A program made the translations under genes and the position numbers. Shown here in pieces: positions 42,409 to 50,345 of a DNA stretch of 53,499 nucleotides. The DNA lies in the NCBI GenBank assembly GCA_003248805.1, contig QFQY01000032.1, positions 1 through 53,499 of the forward strand. Reading direction: 5' to 3'. A model generated the notes under the pieces. It searched no databases. It was not told the origin of the DNA and saw only the letters and a program-made list of their open reading frames with translations. The first letter of the stretch is position 1, and the number at the start of each line of letters is the position of its first letter. This DNA comes from Chelatococcus sp. (GTDB lineage: Bacteria > Pseudomonadota > Alphaproteobacteria > Rhizobiales > Beijerinckiaceae).

Positions 42409-42600
42409 TCAGAGGGGCGTAGGTCCGTCGCGCTCTGCGAGAAGCCGGTTGAGCCGCTCCTGCAGGTCGTTGATCCGATCCTGAAGGTTCTCCTCCTGAG
42501 CCGAACCCGAAGCAGCGGCGGCAAGCTCGGTCAGATCCGCGATCTGTCTGCGCAGGAGGGCAATCTGGTCGTCCCGTGCTTCATTGTTGCCGTTCGACAT
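42409..42600 (-). CDS. Small coiled-coil protein
   Basis: A 63-residue protein, MSNGNNEARDDQIALLRRQI..., with heptad-like leucine/isoleucine spacing through two helices (LLRRQIADLTELAAAA and LQDRINDLQERLNRLLAERD), predicted to dimerise. AGGAGA lies 8 nt before the ATG at 42600. It is convergent with ligD and has no known function. Confidence 0.65.
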   Translation of the reverse strand: MSNGNNEARDDQIALLRRQIADLTELAAAASGSAQEENLQDRINDLQERLNRLLAERDGPTPL

Positions 42601-42711
42601 GCTCGATCTCTCCTGAAGGCTCAAAGGCCCTGCGAAACAGGACGCCCCAGGGCGTGATCTGTTCCGCGAGGGCCTGCCGATCGCAATCCAGACGGTCGTG
42701 ACAGACCAACG

Positions 42712-43086
42712 CTAGCCGCCGCGGCTCGCGTCCAGCATCGGAGGCGGCTGCAACTCGGGGATGTTCTTCAGGTCGTCGGGCAGCGGCGCCGTGGAGCAGG
42801 CCAGGTGCAGGTCGCGGTTGAACTGCCTGCGACGGACGTTCTGCTGGTTGGTCACATTGACCGTCGCGAGGGTGCCGGACGGGCTGAGCAACCCGATCAT
42901 GGCCGAGGACTTCAGGCGCTCGCTTTCCACAGCCGCGTATTTCGCCGCGCCCTCCCTCGCCTCCCGGCAAGCGGAACTCTGCCATTTGCGGTCGGAGTGG
43001 CTCAGGGAGCTGACATAGGCCTCGGGCTGGGTCGCGCACCCTGCGCACAGCAAACCCAGCACCGCTATCGAAATCCGCGCATTCAT
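42712..43086 (-). CDS. Putative lipoprotein of 124 residues
   Basis: The N-terminus MNARISIAVLGLLCAGCATQ is a lipoprotein signal with lipobox LCAGC, so the mature protein starts at Cys17 and is membrane-anchored. The rest has no recognised domain. It includes a charged stretch (SDRKWQSSACREAREGAAKY) and a proline-rich C-terminus (ELQPPPMLDASRGG). It faces away from the genes starting at 43235. Confidence 0.72.
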   Translation of the reverse strand: MNARISIAVLGLLCAGCATQPEAYVSSLSHSDRKWQSSACREAREGAAKYAAVESERLKSSAMIGLLSPSGTLATVNVTNQQNVRRRQFNRDLHLACSTAPLPDDLKNIPELQPPPMLDASRGG

Positions 43087-43234
43087 CAGACCCGTCCCGC
43101 TCCTTGCCGCCGCCAGGATGGCAGGCCAGCGGAGCGAGAAACGTGCGCGACGACGTGGAGTTCCGTTCGGAACGGCTCGGGCGGTCCGACGTTGATCCCA
43201 CGATACGAAACCCCGCAGAGCATGGGAGTGCGAC

Positions 43235-43420
43235 ATGGAAGAACTCGAGAACCCCGCTGTCGAGAGCTTGCGCGAGGAGCAGCGCGCCCAGCGCAAGGAG
43301 GAGCGTGAAACCACGGCCGACCAGAAGCTCGACAAGGCCTTGAAGGCGACGTTCCCCGCGAGCGACCCGGTGTCCGAGCAGGTTCCGGTGACGCCCGGCG
43401 CGGCCGAGGACAAGACATGA
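43235..43420 (+). CDS. Small acidic/charged hypothetical protein
   Basis: A 61-residue very hydrophilic protein, MEELENPAVESLREEQRAQRKEE..., followed by KALKATFPASDPVSEQ. The FPASDP segment is a recurring feature of small proteins in stress loci of Hyphomicrobiales as I recall, but no function is assigned. GGAG precedes the ATG by 6 nt. Its stop overlaps the next start (ATGA). Confidence 0.68.
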   Translation: MEELENPAVESLREEQRAQRKEERETTADQKLDKALKATFPASDPVSEQVPVTPGAAEDKT

Positions 43421-43776
43421 TCCGGGCGACACTCGTCGGTCTGGCCGGGGCGTGGATCGCACGCGATGCCGGCCGAGGGAACATCCCCGAGAGCGTCTCG
43501 GTGCCGCTGACTCTCGTGGCCTCGCGGCTGCCGCTGCCGGCGCTCGTCGCGGGCGCGATCGGGTACGGGATCTATCGCCTGAAGATCGAAACGCGGGCCT
43601 CGCGCGCACGGGATGTCACGCCCGAGCGCACGACCGAGCCGAGCGGCGGCAAGACGCCGCGCAAGCGCCAGCCATCCAAGAATGGACCGGCGCGACGGCG
43701 AGCCGGGCCGCGCCGTCGTCCATCCTCACCATCGACGGAACCCGCGCATGACGTCGGCAACAGCGATACACCTTGA
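43417..43776 (+). CDS. Hypothetical protein with one membrane segment
   Basis: A 119-residue protein coupled to the preceding gene by ATGA overlap. Residues about 28-55 (SVPLTLVASRLPLPALVAGAIGYGIY) form a hydrophobic segment, and the C-terminal half is a basic, Arg/Pro/Ser-rich tail that is probably disordered and cytoplasmic. The last 29 bp overlap the cupin gene start. No known domain. Confidence 0.6.
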   Translation: MIRATLVGLAGAWIARDAGRGNIPESVSVPLTLVASRLPLPALVAGAIGYGIYRLKIETRASRARDVTPERTTEPSGGKTPRKRQPSKNGPARRRAGPRRRPSSPSTEPAHDVGNSDTP

Positions 43777-44266
43777 GGCGCGAGGCTTCGTGCCCAACAA
43801 TCCGCGCCTGCCGGTGGTGATCTATCGGGACGCATTTCCCGAAGACGCCGGCGATCTGGCGGCGGCGATGGAAGCCCGTTTCGCCGCCAATGGCTGGCCC
43901 GCGCAGTGGCGCGACGGGATCTATGCCTTCGACCACTACCACACGCGGGGACACGAGGTACTCGGCATCGCCGCAGGATCGGCGATGCTGATCCTCGGCG
44001 GCGACGGTGGGCGGGAGATCGAGGTCCGGCCGGGCGACGTCCTGCTCCTGCCGGCCGGGACGGGTCACCGTTGCGTTTCGCGCTCGGCGGATTTTCTCGT
44101 CGTCGGTGCTTATCCCCCGGGCCAGAGCGCGGATATCGTGCGGAAAGGAGCGACGCCAGCGATGCTTCGGCACATCGCCATCCTCGGCTTCCCCCTGTCG
44201 GACCCGGTTTCGGGCGAGGATGGACCCATGCTCAGATTGTGGGGCGACGGCGCGATGCGAGCGTGA
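43748..44266 (+). CDS. Cupin-domain protein (YjlB-like)
   Basis: A 172-residue single cupin. Motif 1 is visible as FDHYHTRGHEVLGIAAGSA, with the metal-binding histidines and glutamate, and motif 2 as VRPGDVLLLPAGTGHRC. The N-terminal FVPNNPRLPVVIYRD is typical of the YjlB group of cupins, whose activity is unknown. It ends PMLRLWGDG. The start overlaps the upstream gene, so the three genes from 43235 are one unit. Confidence 0.82.
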   Translation: MTSATAIHLEARGFVPNNPRLPVVIYRDAFPEDAGDLAAAMEARFAANGWPAQWRDGIYAFDHYHTRGHEVLGIAAGSAMLILGGDGGREIEVRPGDVLLLPAGTGHRCVSRSADFLVVGAYPPGQSADIVRKGATPAMLRHIAILGFPLSDPVSGEDGPMLRLWGDGAMRA

Positions 44267-44332
44267 CGGACGCCCACGCGCCACGCATTCGAACCGCCGC
44301 GTTTGCCGCGTGCGGCCGGCGTCGGTGATGGC

Positions 44333-45112
44333 TCACGAGGCTCGAACGACCTCGACGGACTGGCTGACGAGTTGGCACGGCTTGTCCGTCGTCAGAAAGG
44401 CGATGTCCGCGGCGTCCCGCCCATGGGCGATCCGGACGAGCCCCTCGACAGGCGCGAGGCGCGTCGGGTCGACGAGCCACCAGCGCCCCTCCAGGAAGAC
44501 CTCCATCACGGCGTGGAAATCGGGTGGCTGAAGATCGAGGGCGTATGCGCTCACCGCTCGCGCCGGGATCGACAAGGCCCGGCAGAGGGTGATGCCGAGA
44601 TGAGTGAAGTCGCGGCAGACCCCTGCCCTCACCGTGAAGGTGTGCGCGGCGTCGGACTCCGGCGTGCTGACGCCTGCGACATAGTCGACGTGCCGGCCGA
44701 GCCAGTCCAGGATGGCCATGACACGCGCCACCCCGTCGCCGGACTTGCCGAACTCGCGCATGGCGAAACGCTGGAACTGGTCGCTCGGGCAGAAGCGGCT
44801 GGGCAGGAGAAACGGAAGCACCTCGGCCGGCAATTCGCTCCAGACATGCTGGGCGCCACTCGCGGGAAGCAATTCGCGCAGACCGTTGTCGACATCGGCG
44901 CCGTAGCGAATGCTCACCTCGCCGGACAGACAGGCGCGCAGGATGCGCGAGCCCTCCGGGCCTTGATCGACCGTCGCCGGCGCATGCGGCGCGATCTCGA
45001 GATTCTCGCCAAGGACGGTCTGATCGGCCGATTGGGCGGCATGCAGCAGCCCGATGATCTGCGTCGGCTCGCCGAAGGCATAGGTCAGGCTGGCCGAGAC
45101 GCGCAGTTTCAT
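44333..45112 (-). CDS. Transglutaminase-like cysteine protease/amidase family protein
   Basis: A 259-residue protein. Its C-terminal half is a transglutaminase-like domain with the catalytic triad visible: Cys166 (AGVCRDFTHL), His200 (DFHAVME) and Asp215 (VDPTRLAP). The N-terminal region (residues 1-100, MKLRVSASLTYAFGEPTQII) is the bacterial transglutaminase-like N-terminal beta domain seen in this group. There is no signal peptide. Such proteins act on peptide bonds or amides of unknown substrates. The ATG at 45112 has GGGAG upstream at good spacing. Confidence 0.83.
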   Translation of the reverse strand: MKLRVSASLTYAFGEPTQIIGLLHAAQSADQTVLGENLEIAPHAPATVDQGPEGSRILRACLSGEVSIRYGADVDNGLRELLPASGAQHVWSELPAEVLPFLLPSRFCPSDQFQRFAMREFGKSGDGVARVMAILDWLGRHVDYVAGVSTPESDAAHTFTVRAGVCRDFTHLGITLCRALSIPARAVSAYALDLQPPDFHAVMEVFLEGRWWLVDPTRLAPVEGLVRIAHGRDAADIAFLTTDKPCQLVSQSVEVVRAS

Positions 45113-45142
45113 CGAGGGCTCCCGATCGTCGGCGATCAATTG

Positions 45143-45180
45143 AAGAGCCCCGTACGACGATCCGTCGCTACGGGGCTCTT
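45143..45180. repeat. Perfect 12-bp inverted repeat, extended inner stem
   Basis: Arms AAGAGCCCCGTA and TACGGGGCTCTT flank a 14-nt centre that itself pairs (CGACG and CGTCG). It lies just upstream of the transglutaminase-like gene and 231 bp downstream of the zinc-ribbon gene, so it may be a terminator for that gene or a protein-binding site. No T tract is present. Confidence 0.55.
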
Positions 45181-45410
45181 GTCCGGCGCGCTGCCTGGGC
45201 GCTGCGCCACTACCAGATTTCGTTTCGGCGCTACCGCGACCGGCTGCGGCCAGTACATCCGTGGCACGCTTCCAGGTCGGCGGTAGGCACGGCATCATCA
45301 GGATGCCGGCCGAACAACGCGGCTTCCGCCCAGGGGTTCCATGAAATCGTCGCCACGCCGGCAGGTCGAGGCTCCGGGGCACCAGCCACGATCCGAGGCC
45401 GGGGCGGACC

Positions 45411-45623
45411 TCAGCGGGCGAGCGGATCGGCCGTGACGACGCGCCGGCGGCAGTCGCGCGCGTGCTCGATGATCAGGCTGCTGACGGCACGGCGATAGTC
45501 CGCCCAGGAGCCCAGCCGCTGGCCGCAGCCGGAACAGCATACGGGGCTGTCGGCATCGAGCCTGGCCGGCAGGGAGACGCTCGGCGAGCCGCAGACCTCG
45601 CAGAGAAACCAATCTCGGGCCAA
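45411..45623 (-). CDS. Small zinc-ribbon-like protein
   Basis: A 70-residue protein with two cysteine pairs, CEVC (after DWFL) and CSGC (after SPVC), the arrangement of a zinc ribbon. The end is basic (HARDCRRRVVTADP). TTG at 45623 is chosen because GGGAG lies 6 nt upstream. An ATG at 45671 in the same frame would give 86 residues but has a poor ribosome site. Function is unknown. Confidence 0.55.
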   Translation of the reverse strand: MARDWFLCEVCGSPSVSLPARLDADSPVCCSGCGQRLGSWADYRRAVSSLIIEHARDCRRRVVTADPLAR

Positions 45624-45920
45624 GAGAGCTCCCGTTCGTTCGAGGCCTGGCGACCCTCTCGCCAGCGGCATGATCCAGCGCCATCCTCGATGAGCGGGAG
45701 ATGAATGCCGCATTCAGGCCACGAGCGGCCTGCCCAGGACGTCCCAAGCTGGCATGGGACGTCGGCCTTCGGCGCTCCCATCCGGCATCGAGAAGCTCTG
45801 CGTCCCGACGGCGCTTGCCGTCCGCTTCTCCACAGATTCGCGGAGGAACCTTGCGTGCTCCGCTTGCCAGAACGGAAACCCTGTCCCAACGTCATGCCGT
45901 GGCGTTGAGGGGAGTCGTTC

Positions 45921-46037
45921 ATGGGTGCTCTGTCGCGTACGACCGCCATCCGGGTTTCGGGACAAACCGCCGTCCTGCTGCGTGCGCTCGCCGTTCTCGC
46001 CATCGCCATGGCGATCGTGCTGCCTCTGCTCGACTGA
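45921..46037 (+). CDS. Small membrane protein, 38 residues
   Basis: An ORF beginning MGALSRTTAIRVSGQTAVL and continuing as one hydrophobic helix (LLRALAVLAIAMAIVLPLLD) to a TGA stop. GAGGGGAG lies 6-7 nt before the ATG, an unusually good site for such a short frame, which is the main support. It probably spans the inner membrane once. Function unknown. Confidence 0.5.
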   Translation: MGALSRTTAIRVSGQTAVLLRALAVLAIAMAIVLPLLD

Positions 46038-46101
46038 GATGGACTGGTCACCGCCGGCCCCGGCAGGCGGGGCGCGGCAGTTCCAGCATGTCGGGAGGGT
46101 C

Positions 46102-46740
46102 TCAGCGACGCTCCAGCCAATCGCGCAACAGGCCGAGATCGGCCTGGGAGAGACCGTGGCCGGCCGGCAGAACGCGGTGGTCGACGAGCGCACCCGCCGC
46201 CGCCAGCGTCGTCGACAGCCGCTCGGCATTCTCCGCCGGCACGATCGGATCGAGCGCACCGGAGAGGATCAGCACCCTCTTGCCGGCGAGATCCGCGCGC
46301 GGAGGCGCATGGAAGGGCGACATGGCCCGCAGCAGCGCGGCCCCCGCCAGCGCCTCCGGACGCTGCAACAGCATCGCGGCGGCGATGTTGGCGCCGTTCG
46401 AAAAGCCGACCGCGACCGGAGCCGCGAGGCCATAGCGCTCGCGGGCCTCGGCGATGAAGCCGGCCAGTTCGTCGGTGCGCCGGCGCAGGTCGTCCTCGTC
46501 GAAGACCCCCTCGGCGAGACGCCGGAAGAAGCGCGGCGCTCCGCCCTCCAGCACCTTGCCGCGCGGAGAGAGCAGGCTCGCCCCGGGCGCGAGCTGGCGG
46601 CCGACCGGGATCAGGTCGTTCTCGTCCCCGCCGGTGCCGTGCAGCAGCAGCAGCGGCGCGCGGGTGGCGTCCGTGCCGGGCTCGAAGCGATGGATGAAGT
46701 CCGTGGCGACGACCGAAGTCGCAGCGTCGACCGAAGTCAT
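46102..46740 (-). CDS. mhqD: Alpha/beta hydrolase, carboxylesterase MhqD-like
   Basis: A 212-residue serine hydrolase of the phospholipase/carboxylesterase family. The oxyanion segment is LLLLHGTGGDENDL, the nucleophile is Ser114 in GFSNGAN, the acid is in SGALDPIVP and the histidine in PAGHGLSQ. In firmicutes the MhqD hydrolase acts with MhqO in quinone and azo compound defence, and here the gene also follows mhqO. The ATG at 46740 follows GGAGGCAGG. A longer frame upstream overlaps mhqO and is not coding. Reaction inferred from family and neighbours. Confidence 0.82.
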   Translation of the reverse strand: MTSVDAATSVVATDFIHRFEPGTDATRAPLLLLHGTGGDENDLIPVGRQLAPGASLLSPRGKVLEGGAPRFFRRLAEGVFDEDDLRRRTDELAGFIAEARERYGLAAPVAVGFSNGANIAAAMLLQRPEALAGAALLRAMSPFHAPPRADLAGKRVLILSGALDPIVPAENAERLSTTLAAAGALVDHRVLPAGHGLSQADLGLLRDWLERR

Positions 46741-46770
46741 GGGGTCCTGCCTCCTTATCGGGATGGGAAG

Positions 46771-46800
46771 CCGCCCCGCCGCCGATCGGAGGCGGGGCGG
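46771..46800 (-). terminator. Intercistronic hairpin between mhqO and mhqD
   Basis: Perfect arms CCGCCCCGCC and GGCGGGGCGG with a 10-nt loop. It lies between the stop of mhqO and the start of mhqD in a 67-bp gap and has no T tract, so it may reduce expression of the second gene or stabilise the first. Confidence 0.55.
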
Positions 46801-46807
46801 TATGTCG

Positions 46808-47740
46808 TCAGGCGAGCTCGGGCAGCACGGCCTCGATGCGGGCGCGGTGCTTCTCGAGCCCGGCCGGCAGCTTGAGCGCCTGCCCGAGCGTCGCGGCGGG
46901 TTCGTCGACCGCGAAGCCGGGGACGTCGGTCGCGATCTCGAAGAGAACGTGACCGGGCTCGCGGAAGTAGACGGAGCGGAAGTAGTTCCGGTCCCTCTGC
47001 TCGGTGGTGCGGATGCCGTGGTTGGCGGCGAGCTTGCGGACCATCTCCTCCTGGGCCGCGTCATCGGCGGCGCGGAAGGCGATGTGGTGCACCGAGCCCG
47101 CACCCTGCCGTGCCGGCAGGAACCCGCCCGCGACCCTGAGGTCGACGGTGTTTCCGAGCAGCGTGCCCTCGGCCCGATAGCGGATCAGCGTGTCCTCGCG
47201 CGCCACCTCGGCGAAGCCGAAGACGTCGGTGAGGATGGCCGCCGTCGGGGCCGCGTCCGCGATCAGCAGGCTGACGCTGTGAAAGCCGCGGACCGCATGC
47301 TCGACCGGGATGCCGGTGGCATCCCAGGCGGGCTCGGCCTCGATGCCGGGCACGCCGACGAGAGCCAGCCTCATGCCGTCCGGATCGCGGAAGCCCAGCA
47401 CCGTCTCTCCGAAGCGCTTGACCGGCGCATCATGGGGCACGCCGTTCTCGACGAAGCGATGCGTCCAGTAGCCGATCGCTCCCTCCGGAACGCGGAAGAC
47501 GGTCTCCTGCGTCTCGCCGACGCCGAGCCGGCCGGGCGCCGCATGATCCCACGGGAAGAAGGTCAGGATCGTGCCCGGGCTGCCGGCGGCATCACCGTAA
47601 TAGAAGTGATAGGTGCCGGGATCGTCGAAATTGACGGTCTTCTTGACCAGGCGCAGGCCCAGCACGCGGCTGTAGAAGTCGAGGTTGCGGCGGGCCGGAC
47701 CGGCGATCGCCGTGACGTGATGAATGCCGTTGATCTGCAT
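46808..47740 (-). CDS. mhqO: Ring-cleaving dioxygenase of the VOC family (MhqO-like)
   Basis: A 310-residue two-domain vicinal-oxygen-chelate protein. The metal ligands are visible in INGIHHVTAI (first domain), GFHSVSLLI and GSVHHIAF (second domain), and the glutamate in HVLFEIATD. MhqO-type enzymes open hydroquinone or catechol rings and protect against quinones. Its divergent neighbour is a DoxX-family gene (MhqP-like), and mhqD follows. The ATG at 47740 starts at the conserved N-terminus; an upstream in-frame ATG at 47869 is not supported. Confidence 0.87.
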   Translation of the reverse strand: MQINGIHHVTAIAGPARRNLDFYSRVLGLRLVKKTVNFDDPGTYHFYYGDAAGSPGTILTFFPWDHAAPGRLGVGETQETVFRVPEGAIGYWTHRFVENGVPHDAPVKRFGETVLGFRDPDGMRLALVGVPGIEAEPAWDATGIPVEHAVRGFHSVSLLIADAAPTAAILTDVFGFAEVAREDTLIRYRAEGTLLGNTVDLRVAGGFLPARQGAGSVHHIAFRAADDAAQEEMVRKLAANHGIRTTEQRDRNYFRSVYFREPGHVLFEIATDVPGFAVDEPAATLGQALKLPAGLEKHRARIEAVLPELA

Positions 47741-47854
47741 GATGCGATCCTTTCCTGGCTTGGGGCGGATGCCCGTCGCTTGGGGCGGGGTGCCCGACTG
47801 CCACCAGAGATCGGCCCTCCCACCGGAAAGCGCCAGAGGGATTTCATTTCCAAA

Positions 47855-47894
47855 ACGCAATGCCATCATTGAATTATCTCAATTTGCATTGCGT
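47855..47894. promoter_or_regulatory. Long dyad in the mhqO / doxX divergent promoter
   Basis: Perfect outer arms ACGCAATGC and GCATTGCGT enclose a second inverted pair, ATTGA and TCAAT, and the segment is AT-rich within a GC-rich region. Its position between the divergent genes is right for an operator of the LysR-type regulator encoded at 48448 or another quinone-responsive repressor. Confidence 0.6.
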
Positions 47895-47951
47895 CGTTGC
47901 CGATATGATTTTGGATGCCGAGACCAATCCGGCCTCTCTGGAACCGCAACC

Positions 47952-48377
47952 ATGATCGACAACCGCTTCGCCCCTTACGGCGCCTTCGGCCTGCGCGTTG
48001 CGCTCGGCCTGATGTTCATTGCCCACGCCTATCTCAAGCTCGTGATCTTCACCCCCGCCGGCTTCACCGGCTTCCTGGGTCAGGTCGGCCTGCCGACCAT
48101 CTTCGCCTGGCCCATCATGCTGGCCGAGCTCTTCGGCGGCCTCGCCATCCTGGCCGGCTTCTACGGCCGCTATGTCTCGCTGGCACTGCTGCCGATCCTG
48201 CTCGGCGCGCTCGCCGTGCATGCGCCCAATGGCTGGGTGTTCAATGCTCCCAATGGCGGCTGGGAATATCCCGCCTTCCTGGCGCTGACCGCCCTCGCCC
48301 ACGGCCTGATCGGCGACGGCGCTTTCGCCGTGAAGTCGCCGCGCCTCGGCCTCGCCGGCACGCCCGCCACGGCCTGA
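47952..48377 (+). CDS. DoxX-family membrane protein (MhqP-like)
   Basis: A 141-residue integral membrane protein with about four hydrophobic helices. It opens YGAFGLRVALGLMFIAHAYLKL and continues with the family GFLGQVGLP segment and ELFGGLAILAGF. The family includes MhqP/CatD, which act in quinone and catechol resistance, fitting the divergent mhqO/mhqD pair. The ATG at 47952 is the only start in the expected position. Confidence 0.86.
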   Translation: MIDNRFAPYGAFGLRVALGLMFIAHAYLKLVIFTPAGFTGFLGQVGLPTIFAWPIMLAELFGGLAILAGFYGRYVSLALLPILLGALAVHAPNGWVFNAPNGGWEYPAFLALTALAHGLIGDGAFAVKSPRLGLAGTPATA

Positions 48378-48447
48378 CAGCCGAAAGCGAGCAGGGTCCA
48401 CAGCTTCGCCGCCATCACGGCCTCCCGGCCTTGATGGCGGCGATGCC

Positions 48448-49413
48448 ATGTTCGACAGTGACGCCATGAGCAATCTTCCCAAGGGGCTGTCCTGGGACGA
48501 CTTTCGGCTGATCAAGGCGATCGCCGACAAGCGCGCCCTGCCCGCGGCAGCCACGGCACTCGGCCTCAATCACTCCACGGTCTTCCGGCGTCTCGGCCAG
48601 GTCGAGGAGGCGCTCGGCGTCAAGCTGTTCGAGCGTCACCGCAGCGGCTACGTCCCCACGCCTGCGGGCGGAGAGATGGCGCAGCTCGCGGAACGCCTCG
48701 ACGGCGACATCGCCTCCTTCGCACGCCGGCTGGCGGGCCAGGACATCAAGCCGACCGGCGAGGTCCGGGTCACGACCAACGACACGCTGCTGGTCGACCT
48801 GCTGACCCCGGTCTTCGCCGGCTTTCTCGCGCAATGCCCGGAGATCCGCCTCGACCTGCTGCTGAGCAATCAGGCGCTGAACCTGTCCAAGCGCGACGCC
48901 GACGTCGCGATCCGGGCCACCGACAACCCGCCCGAGGCGCTGGTCGGGCGGCGCGCGGCACGCATCGCCTGGGCGCTCTACGGCCGCGCCGCCGAGTTCT
49001 CGGAAGCCGGCGAGGTCGCCATCGAAGCCCTGTGGGGCCACAAATGGGTCTCGATGGGCGACCAGTTCACGATGATGCAGGCGGTGCGCTATCTTGCCCA
49101 GCATGTCGCGCCGGAACGGGTCGTCTACAAGATCAACACCGTGCTCGGGCTGGCGGAAGCGGTGGAGGCCGGCATCGGGATCGGCTTCCTGCCCTGCTTC
49201 ATCGCCGATACGCGGCCCGGCCTGACGCGGCTCGCACCGCCGGACCCGAACCTCTCGGCGGATCTCTGGCTGCTGACGCATCCGGACATGCGGCATTCGC
49301 CGCGGGTGCGCCTGTTCCTCGACTACATGGCCGGCGAGATCGGCCGGATGAAACCGCTGATCGAGGGCGCGCTCCCCATCGCTCCCCGCGCGGGGACGCC
49401 GGAGGGAGCCTAA
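48448..49413 (+). CDS. LysR-family transcriptional regulator, quinone locus
   Basis: A 321-residue LysR protein with HTH WDDFRLIKAIADKRALPAAATALGLNHSTVFRRLGQVEEALG at residues 10-52, and an effector domain from about residue 95 (TGEVRVTTNDTLLVDLLTPV). It starts 70 bp after doxX on the same strand and may be co-transcribed. It is the best candidate to control the mhqO/doxX promoter. An alternative ATG at 48466 would drop six residues. The C-terminal tail beyond the usual length is proline/alanine-rich. Confidence 0.88.
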   Translation: MFDSDAMSNLPKGLSWDDFRLIKAIADKRALPAAATALGLNHSTVFRRLGQVEEALGVKLFERHRSGYVPTPAGGEMAQLAERLDGDIASFARRLAGQDIKPTGEVRVTTNDTLLVDLLTPVFAGFLAQCPEIRLDLLLSNQALNLSKRDADVAIRATDNPPEALVGRRAARIAWALYGRAAEFSEAGEVAIEALWGHKWVSMGDQFTMMQAVRYLAQHVAPERVVYKINTVLGLAEAVEAGIGIGFLPCFIADTRPGLTRLAPPDPNLSADLWLLTHPDMRHSPRVRLFLDYMAGEIGRMKPLIEGALPIAPRAGTPEGA

Positions 49414-49464
49414 GCTCCACCCGGCCCCTCGTTTTCCACCCCTTCGGAGACGGGGCGGCGCCGG

Positions 49465-49971
49465 TCAGGCCGCCGCCCTGGGATTGACCTCCTTCTTCGC
49501 CAGGGCCGAAAGCTTGTCGTCGGCGGCGTATTCCTCGTCGAGATTCTGCTTCAGAAGCTCGGCGCAGTCCTCGCGGCCGAGTTGCTTCGCCCAGGCGATC
49601 AGCGTGCCGTAGCGCGTGATCTCATAGTGCTCCACGGCCTGCGCGGCAGCGATGATGGCCGCGTCGAGCACCTCCTTGTCGGCGACGTCCCCGGTGACCT
49701 CTCCGGCCTCCTTCAGGATGCCGTCGATCGCCGGACAGTCGATCGCCTTCGCCTTGGAGCCGTGCTGCTGGAAGACCTTCTCCAGGCGCTCGATATGGCG
49801 CTCCGTTTCGCCGCGATGCATCTCCAGTCCCTGCTTGAGCTTGGCGTTGCTGGCCTTCGCGATCATCTTGGGCAGGGATTTGTGAATCTGCTTCTCGGCG
49901 TAGTAGACGTCCTGAAGCTGATGGACAAAAAGGTCGTCCATCGTCTTGATATCCTTGGAAAGCAGGCCCAT
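49465..49971 (-). CDS. DUF892 (YciE-like) ferritin-like protein
   Basis: A 168-residue DUF892 protein of the four-helix ferritin-like fold. The N-terminus MGLLSKDIKTMDDLFVHQLQDVYYAEKQIHKSLPKM is the family signature, with HRGETERHIERLEKVFQQ and YEITRYGTLIAWAKQLG following. Members bind a di-metal centre and appear in oxidative and osmotic stress regulons. GGAG is 8 nt before the ATG at 49971. It is convergent with the LysR gene. Confidence 0.9.
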   Translation of the reverse strand: MGLLSKDIKTMDDLFVHQLQDVYYAEKQIHKSLPKMIAKASNAKLKQGLEMHRGETERHIERLEKVFQQHGSKAKAIDCPAIDGILKEAGEVTGDVADKEVLDAAIIAAAQAVEHYEITRYGTLIAWAKQLGREDCAELLKQNLDEEYAADDKLSALAKKEVNPRAAA

Positions 49972-50150
49972 TTCGCACTCCTGTTGCAGGTCTTGCGGGT
50001 CTCTGTTTCGCCGACGCCGAGACGGCGTGCTTCCCTCCCCGGGCAACTCGCGGGTACAGGGCCGGTTCCGAAGGCCGGTCGATTTGTTCGGCGCCGCCCA
50101 TGGGTCCCGGCGATATTCCGTCTCCGCGTCAAAAAGGTTAGTCTTCGCCG

Positions 50151-50321
50151 ATGGAGATGATCGTTCCCCTGCTGATCGGGTTGACGCTGATCTGGCTGAT
50201 CGGCCGCGGCGTGCCGTGGAACAACAAGCTGATGACCATCGTCGTCACGCTCGGACTCGTCGTGCTGATCGTCGCGCTGGAGCGTGGCGGCTACTGGCCC
50301 GAGGCCTGGCGGCGGCAATAG
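50151..50321 (+). CDS. Small membrane protein, 56 residues
   Basis: A short frame MEMIVPLLIGLTLIWLIGRG followed by a second hydrophobic stretch LMTIVVTLGLVVLIVALERGG and ending YWPEAWRRQ. Two transmembrane segments are predicted by eye. The ribosome site is weak, so the start may be at the ATG 6 nt later. The frame is intact and amphipathic ends are basic, as in real small membrane proteins. Function unknown. Confidence 0.55.
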   Translation: MEMIVPLLIGLTLIWLIGRGVPWNNKLMTIVVTLGLVVLIVALERGGYWPEAWRRQ

Positions 50322-50345
50322 CACCGCCCGCGACCTACGGAGCGA

